Positions 5,662-8,697 of a stretch of 8,697 nucleotides of DNA are shown here, piece after piece. This DNA comes from an uncultured Gemmatimonadota bacterium (lineage in GTDB: Bacteria > Gemmatimonadota > Gemmatimonadetes > Gemmatimonadales > GWC2-71-9). The notes under the pieces are model-generated. The model worked only from the letters and a program-made list of their open reading frames with translations, was not told the DNA's origin and did not search any database. The translations under genes and the position numbers were made by a program. The first letter of the stretch is position 1. The number at the start of each line of letters is the position of its first letter. The stretch spans positions 1 through 8,697 of the forward strand of contig CAMLHU010000079.1 in assembly GCA_946479825.1 (NCBI GenBank), read 5' to 3'.

Positions 5662-6162
5662 CTATCGGTCGGAGGCGTCGCGGCCGTCGTCGGGCCGGCG
5701 CCAGGTTCCGGTCTTGCCGCCACTCTTGGCCACGAGGCGGACCTCCTCGATCCGCGCCGCGCGGTCGGCGGCCTTGATCATGTCGTACACCGTCAGGCAC
5801 GCGACGGCCACGGCCGTCAGCGCTTCCATCTCCACTCCCGTGCGTCCGGTGACGCGGGTGGTGGCCGTGATCCGCACTCCCGGGAGCTCCGGGTCGAGCG
5901 CGGCCTCGACCCGGGCCAGGTCGAGCCCGAGCGGATGACAGAGGGGAATGAGCTCGCCGGTCCGCTTGGCGGCGAGCGTGCCCGCGACCTCGGCCACGCC
6001 CAGCACGTCGCCCTTGGCGACGGCCTGGTCGCGCACCAGCGCGAACGCCTCGGCCGACATCCGGACCCGCCCTTCGGCCACCGCCTCACGGGCGGTGACC
6101 GGCTTGTCGCTCACGTCCACCATCCGGGCGCGCCCGGCCTCGTCGAGGTGGCTCAGCGTCAC
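5662..6162 (-). CDS. moaC: Cyclic pyranopterin monophosphate synthase (molybdenum cofactor synthesis)
   Basis: MoaC converts 3',8-cyclo-7,8-dihydro-GTP, made by MoaA, into cyclic pyranopterin monophosphate in the cytosol. The 166-residue length matches the family (E. coli 161). Nearly every conserved block is present: [18 protein letters not shown] at the N-terminus, KGDV with Lys50, [13 protein letters not shown] with His76, [13 protein letters not shown] (105-117), VYDMIKA with Asp127 and Lys130, and VAKSGGKTG. Lys50, His76, Asp127 and Lys130 correspond to active-site residues known in E. coli MoaC. The start is GTG 6162-6160 and shares GTGA with the holB stop, a 4-base overlap that implies translational coupling. 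The C-terminal 12 residues are charged and beyond the conserved fold. No other molybdopterin gene lies in the window, so moaA and the rest must be elsewhere. Confidence 0.96.
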   Translation of the reverse strand: MTLSHLDEAGRARMVDVSDKPVTAREAVAEGRVRMSAEAFALVRDQAVAKGDVLGVAEVAGTLAAKRTGELIPLCHPLGLDLARVEAALDPELPGVRITATTRVTGRTGVEMEALTAVAVACLTVYDMIKAADRAARIEEVRLVAKSGGKTGTWRRPDDGRDASDR

Positions 6163-7253
6163 AGCGCCCCCACCAGTCCCTGCGCCACCGACGCGAGGAG
6201 CAGCTGCGGGTTGACGTTGCCCTGGGCGGCGTCGCGGGCGGCGCGGACCCGATCGAGGGCGCGGAGCGCCCGCTCGGCGTCGGTCCGGGCGAGGGCCTTC
6301 GGGAGCCCGTCGGCCGGAGCCGGCTGGCCGAGGTCGGTGCGGGCTGCATCCATCAGCCGGTCGGCGAGCGCGTCGAGGAGGGCCGTGAAGTCGCCGCGCG
6401 CGGCGAAGGCGCCCTGCGCCAGGGCGCGCTCAAGGTAGGCCGCGGGCCCGCCCGCGACGGCGTTGAGCAGGGCGTCCGCGGCCGCGCGGCTCCGGGCCGC
6501 GCTGTCATCCGGGTCCACCGCGCGGCCGATCACGCCCGCGGCGCGGGCCACCAGCGCCTCGAGCGCCGCGCCGGTCGGCGCGGGGTCGAGCCGGGCGCGG
6601 AGGAATTCGCGCACCTCGGCGTCGGCGACCGGCGTGACGCGGACCGGGACCGCGCGCGAAACGATCGTGGGCAGCACCCCGGCGATGTCCGCAGCGGTCA
6701 GGACGATCCAGGTGTCGGCCGGAGGCTCCTCGAGCAGCTTGAGGAGGGCGTTGGCGGCCTCGGGGTTGGCGGCCTGCGGGACCAGCCGCTCCGCCTCGGC
6801 CACCAGGATGAACTTCCGCCGGCCGATCGCCGGCGTGAGCGCCGCCCGGCGGGCGATGAGCTGGCTCGTGGCCATGAAGTGGCCGGCCAACCCGTCGGGA
6901 CGGCCATAGAGCGGGTTGGCGCGCCGCTCCGCCAGCGCCTCGCCGAGCGTCGTCTCCAGCTCCTCCGCCTGCTTCTCGGGTTCCGCCGCCTTGGGGCGGG
7001 GGACCGGGAAGAACCAGTGCAGGTCCGGATGGGACAGCTCGAGGATCAGGCGGCACGGCTGGCAGGTGCCGCACGGCTCGCCGGCGGACGGCCGGGTGCA
7101 GAAGGTCAACTGGGCGAGCCAGAGACCGAGCCGCTGCTTCCCCACGCCGGCGGGGCCGTGGAGGAGCAGGAGCTGCGGGAGCCGGTCGGCGGCGACTGCC
7201 TTTGCCAATCGGTCGCGAAGCTCGCGATGCCCGGTGAGGGGGTGGATCGCCAT
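6159..7253 (-). CDS. holB: DNA polymerase III delta-prime subunit (clamp loader)
   Basis: Delta-prime is the rigid stator of the clamp-loader complex that places the beta clamp on DNA. The 364-residue protein has an AAA+ core with a P-loop-like GPAGVGKQ (33-40), in which the usual Ser/Thr after Lys is Gln. A zinc module follows: Cys52, Cys61, Cys64, Cys67. HPDLHWFFP (75-83) comes next, then an insertion to about 128 that E. coli delta-prime lacks. The Walker B position ([10 protein letters not shown]) lacks the acidic pair. [15 protein letters not shown] (168-182) is a hallmark. The SRC motif of clamp-loader subunits reads SRA (199-201). A non-ATPase role fits these changes. DnaX is excluded by the P-loop and the length. 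ATG 7253 is chosen because the delta-prime-like sequence begins there; no Shine-Dalgarno is seen. It is the first gene of the operon. Confidence 0.93.
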   Translation of the reverse strand: MAIHPLTGHRELRDRLAKAVAADRLPQLLLLHGPAGVGKQRLGLWLAQLTFCTRPSAGEPCGTCQPCRLILELSHPDLHWFFPVPRPKAAEPEKQAEELETTLGEALAERRANPLYGRPDGLAGHFMATSQLIARRAALTPAIGRRKFILVAEAERLVPQAANPEAANALLKLLEEPPADTWIVLTAADIAGVLPTIVSRAVPVRVTPVADAEVREFLRARLDPAPTGAALEALVARAAGVIGRAVDPDDSAARSRAAADALLNAVAGGPAAYLERALAQGAFAARGDFTALLDALADRLMDAARTDLGQPAPADGLPKALARTDAERALRALDRVRAARDAAQGNVNPQLLLASVAQGLVGAL

Positions 7254-7260
7254 GGGAAAA

Positions 7261-7266
7261 AAGGTA
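7261..7266 (-). promoter_or_regulatory. Possible -10 element placed for a leaderless holB mRNA
   Basis: Read on the minus strand, TACCTT (7266-7261) ends 7 bases before ATG 7253, so transcription would start at or beside the ATG. This would explain the missing Shine-Dalgarno. No -35 match lies at the expected distance (TACCGC), so support is weak. Confidence 0.25.
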
Positions 7267-7390
7267 GGTACGGGGGACTTTGTGCGGTACTGGCATCGAT
7301 GTAACAGGTTTTCCCACAACGACTTAGCGCGCAGATTTCGGTGCCAGAACGGCACGAAAATGGGCGCAAATGACCGCCGATGGCGTCTGT

Positions 7391-7430
7391 GAGCGAACGC
7401 TCGCATCCTGAGCGAAATGAGCGTTTGCTC
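7391..7430. repeat. 12-bp inverted repeat with GAGCG motifs upstream of holB
   Basis: GAGCGAACGCTC (7391-7402) and GAGCGTTTGCTC (7419-7430) are inverted copies differing at one position, where G and T could still wobble in RNA. Sixteen bases separate them. A further GAGCGAAA (7410-7417) lies in the gap, giving three GAGCG units. It is 138 bases upstream of the holB start. It could be an operator or an RNA hairpin; the sequence does not decide. Confidence 0.5.
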
Positions 7431-7568
7431 GCTTTGCTTTAAGTGCTTGTTTCGCATTGGTTTGCGCAGACGGGTTCAGGAGGGCCGAGGGGCCGAGCGG
7501 AGCGACCGCCTGGCTCCGGTCGGCAGGGAGGGCAGGGATGGAATTGGACTGTGCAGGTGTGGTGGAGC

Positions 7569-7604
7569 GGGCGATCGGGGGCGTTGCGGGGAGGGGGCTG
7601 CGGG
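7569..7604 (+). other. G-run cluster, possible G-quadruplex
   Basis: Five runs of three to five G are separated by CGATC, CGTTGC, A and CTGC, which meets the usual four-run, loop-up-to-seven rule. Three more short G-runs lie at 7526-7537. In so GC-rich a genome this may be chance. Confidence 0.3.
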
Positions 7605-7684
7605 TCGGTGCTCGCGCGTCCGACTGACCCGCCGTGATGGCGCAAATCGGACGATCCGGAGAGCGCGTGAGCGCTGCGTCCGCC

Positions 7685-7713
7685 TTGATTCTGCTTTCCC
7701 GCGCCCTTACTTT
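7685..7713 (+). promoter_or_regulatory. Promoter of tRNA-Asn
   Basis: TTGATT (7685-7690) and TACTTT (7708-7713) are separated by exactly 17 bases. Transcription would begin near 7720, a few bases before the mature tRNA at 7723. This is the clearest promoter in the window. Confidence 0.75.
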
Positions 7714-7722
7714 GCCGCCTCT

Positions 7723-7795
7723 TCCCGAGTAGCTCAGTTGGTAGAGCAGCGGACTGTTAATCCGCGGGTCGCAGGTTCGAGTCCTGCCTCGGGAG
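7723..7795 (+). tRNA. tRNA-Asn (anticodon GTT)
   Basis: Acceptor stem TCCCGAG (7723-7729) with CTCGGGA (7788-7794), discriminator G at 7795. The D arm is TAGCTCAGTTGGTAGAGCA. Anticodon stem GCGGA/TCCGC encloses loop CTGTTAA (7754-7760), giving GTT at 7756-7758. The T arm is GCAGG-TTCGAGT-CCTGC. CCA is not encoded. Its own promoter and a hairpin terminator frame it as a single-gene transcript. Confidence 0.97.
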
Positions 7796-7798
7796 CTC

Positions 7799-7830
7799 GA
7801 GCGCCGCAAGCAGAGATGCTTGCGGCGCTC
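7799..7830 (+). terminator. Hairpin terminator of tRNA-Asn
   Basis: GAGCGCCGCAAGCA (7799-7812) pairs perfectly with TGCTTGCGGCGCTC (7817-7830) around the loop GAGA, followed by TGTCATTC. It begins 4 bases after the tRNA. The convergent DoxX-like gene ends 25 bases further on and may use it too, though no T-run follows on that strand. Confidence 0.8.
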
Positions 7831-7855
7831 TGTCATTCAGGGCCGGTGCGGGCCG

Positions 7856-8644
7856 TCAGGCGAGCCTGGGCGTCGCCGGTCGGGGCGGGAGGCCCTGCGC
7901 CACGACCCAGCACGCCGCCGCCAGCTCCCAGGTGACCAGGAACTCCACCCAGTTGGACTGGAGTCCCGGCTGGGTGATGACCGCGGGGACCCAGACGAGC
8001 AGGGCGAAGACGCTGAGCATCGCGGCCTCCGCCGCCGCGGAGAGGCGGGGACCGAAGTTGAAGAGCACGCCCAGCCCGGCCGCGACCTGCGCCGCGCCCG
8101 CCAGGTCGGCCACGGCCGTCCGGCCCGGCAGCCACGTCGGCACCAGCGACACGGTGCGCGCGGCGAACTCGAAGAAGTGGGACAATCCGAACGTCACGAT
8201 CGAACCGCCCACGAGGACGCGCGCGACCGTCGGCCCATGCCGCTCGATGGCGCGTCGCAGCCCGGACGATCCGCCCGCTTCGGTCAGCCGGATATCGAGA
8301 AGCAGCGCCGCCGCGAAGGGGACGGCGACCTCGCCGATGGCGAACCAGCTGATCTCCCGGAGCGGATCCGCGACGACCACAGGGATCCTGGTGAGCAGCC
8401 AGAGCAGGAGGAACGGGAGCAGGGCACGCACCGATGGCAGGGCGGAGCGCTCGAAGAGGAGCCCGAGCCCGGTCATCGCCAGAACAGCTCCGGATAGGTA
8501 CGCGATCGGCGTGAGCCATCCGGCCCACTCCGGCGGGATATCCTGGAACGCGAGGACCGAGTAACCGCAGGCGAGCGCCAGGGCACCGACGGCGACGATG
8601 CCGGTGGCGAACAGGATCCGGACGAGCTTCCAGTTTCGGTCCAC
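7856..8644 (-). CDS. DoxX-like integral membrane protein, apparently duplicated
   Basis: The 262-residue protein is almost wholly hydrophobic, with about eight membrane segments near residues 9-33, 44-64, 73-92, 99-117, 141-160, 178-196, 204-222 and 233-251. The second half (R142VLVGGSIVTFGLSHF, then WLPGR and GAAQVAAGLGVLF) looks like a DoxX-family four-helix unit. The first half carries a parallel pattern (R9ILFATGIVAVG, then LSGAVLAMTGLGLLF), so the gene seems to be two such units in tandem with a linker at about 119-138. DoxX proteins are poorly understood; some are tied to redox or quinone chemistry, but no function can be read here. The start is GTG 8644, with GGAGG (8655-8651) six bases upstream. 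It converges on tRNA-Asn. The family call is moderate and the membrane topology is my estimate. Confidence 0.7.
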   Translation of the reverse strand: MDRNWKLVRILFATGIVAVGALALACGYSVLAFQDIPPEWAGWLTPIAYLSGAVLAMTGLGLLFERSALPSVRALLPFLLLWLLTRIPVVVADPLREISWFAIGEVAVPFAAALLLDIRLTEAGGSSGLRRAIERHGPTVARVLVGGSIVTFGLSHFFEFAARTVSLVPTWLPGRTAVADLAGAAQVAAGLGVLFNFGPRLSAAAEAAMLSVFALLVWVPAVITQPGLQSNWVEFLVTWELAAACWVVAQGLPPRPATPRLA

Positions 8645-8675
8645 AGCCGTCCTCCGGGTGCGTGAAGGACGGCGC

Positions 8676-8693
8676 CAGCCCGGGCTCGGGCTG
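8676..8693. other. Short hairpin at the right edge
   Basis: CAGCCCG (8676-8682) pairs with CGGGCTG (8687-8693) around GGCT. It lies upstream of the DoxX-like gene and may end a transcript coming from outside the window. No T-run is visible before the window stops, and no gene is seen in 8645-8697. Confidence 0.3.
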
Positions 8694-8697
8694 CGCG

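Larger units (their letters stand above)
7254..7722. other. Non-coding region between divergent holB and tRNA-Asn (469 bases)
   Basis: No credible gene is seen. The holB-proximal half (about 7254-7460) is clearly less GC-rich than the rest of the window and should hold the holB promoter. It contains a small hairpin GTGCC/GGCAC near 7341-7355 and a 12-bp inverted repeat (7391-7430). The other half is G-rich on the + strand, with runs at 7526-7537 and 7569-7604, and ends in the tRNA-Asn promoter. GGCGCAAAT occurs twice (around 7361 and 7639). Open frames crossing the region run through the tRNA and are not believable genes. Confidence 0.6.

Noticed and set aside
4674..5723. 349-codon minus-strand frame overlapping both transglycosylases
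   Set aside because: It reads through the shared terminator and is out of frame with the motif-bearing genes; it is very Arg/Pro/Gly-rich, typical of a shadow frame.
5651..5800. N-terminal extension of the second transglycosylase to 5800
   Set aside because: It lies over the end of moaC; AGGAGG four bases before ATG 5650 and the membrane segment soon after it define the start.
7309..7321. DnaA-box-like TTTTCCCACA near holB
   Set aside because: Two mismatches to TTATCCACA, only one copy, and no AT-rich unwinding element or dnaA/dnaN nearby; not an origin.
7254..7457. N-terminal extension of holB up to 7457
   Set aside because: The added 68 residues do not look like delta-prime, the DNA has a different base composition, and family similarity begins at ATG 7253.
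7324..7836. Open frame on the minus strand with the phrase SRGRTRTCDPRINSPLLYQLSY
   Set aside because: This phrase is the well-known false translation of the antisense strand of a tRNA; here it crosses tRNA-Asn at 7723-7795. The rest is compositionally unlike a gene.
7417..7935. Plus-strand open frame containing SSRVAQLVEQRTVNPRVAGSSPASGA
   Set aside because: It is the sense-strand false translation of tRNA-Asn and runs through its promoter and terminator.
1..8697. CRISPR arrays, transposons, prophage or defence genes
   Set aside because: No regularly spaced repeats, transposase or integrase motifs, terminal inverted repeats with target duplications, or toxin/defence domains were found on either strand. 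The two tRNA genes show no adjacent direct repeat of their 3' ends that would mark an integrated element.

Overview
This is a very GC-rich stretch of bacterial chromosome carrying ordinary housekeeping and cell-envelope genes. A lipobox lipoprotein, two lytic transglycosylases and two multi-pass membrane proteins point to a diderm with peptidoglycan. The -10-like elements follow TA-Y-N-TT rather than TATAAT, and the delta-prime subunit carries an insertion after its HPD motif. Together with the style of the proteins this suggests Gemmatimonadota or a relative in the Bacteroidota direction. That placement is inference; there is no rRNA or marker gene here to prove it. No insertion sequence, phage gene, CRISPR array or obvious foreign island is visible.

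Layout. Bases 2-505 (+) are the tail of a HEAT-repeat protein, perhaps the end of an M1-type aminopeptidase. Next is a PAP2 lipid phosphatase (604-1125 +) whose ribosome binding site lies in a hairpin. A tRNA-Lys(TTT) sits 28 bases before a branched-chain aminotransferase gene, ilvE (1328-2182 +), with no terminator between them. Two small genes follow: an unrecognised 79-residue protein (2242-2481) and a 138-residue protein (2522-2938) whose pattern resembles the regulatory domain of 2-isopropylmalate synthase. The next + strand gene is an outer-membrane-type lipoprotein transglycosylase with LysM repeats (3095-4882). It converges on a strong shared hairpin terminator with a minus-strand operon, transcribed holB (7253-6159), moaC (6162-5662), then a second membrane-anchored transglycosylase (5650-4955).

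A 469-base non-coding region (7254-7722) separates holB from a tRNA-Asn(GTT) that has a clear promoter and terminator. It holds a 12-bp inverted repeat and a G-rich tract. The window ends with a minus-strand DoxX-like membrane protein (8644-7856) that looks like an internal duplication.

How the genes relate. ilvE and the LeuA-like protein may both belong to branched-chain amino acid metabolism. The two transglycosylases and the PAP2 phosphatase all concern the cell wall and lipid carriers. holB (replication clamp loader) and moaC (molybdopterin synthesis) share an operon with no evident common pathway. I see no convincing new multi-gene system. The points most worth checking are the stand-alone LeuA-like domain, the hairpin over the PAP2 ribosome binding site, the tRNA-Lys/ilvE leader, the shared TA-Y-N-TT elements, and the inverted repeat upstream of holB.
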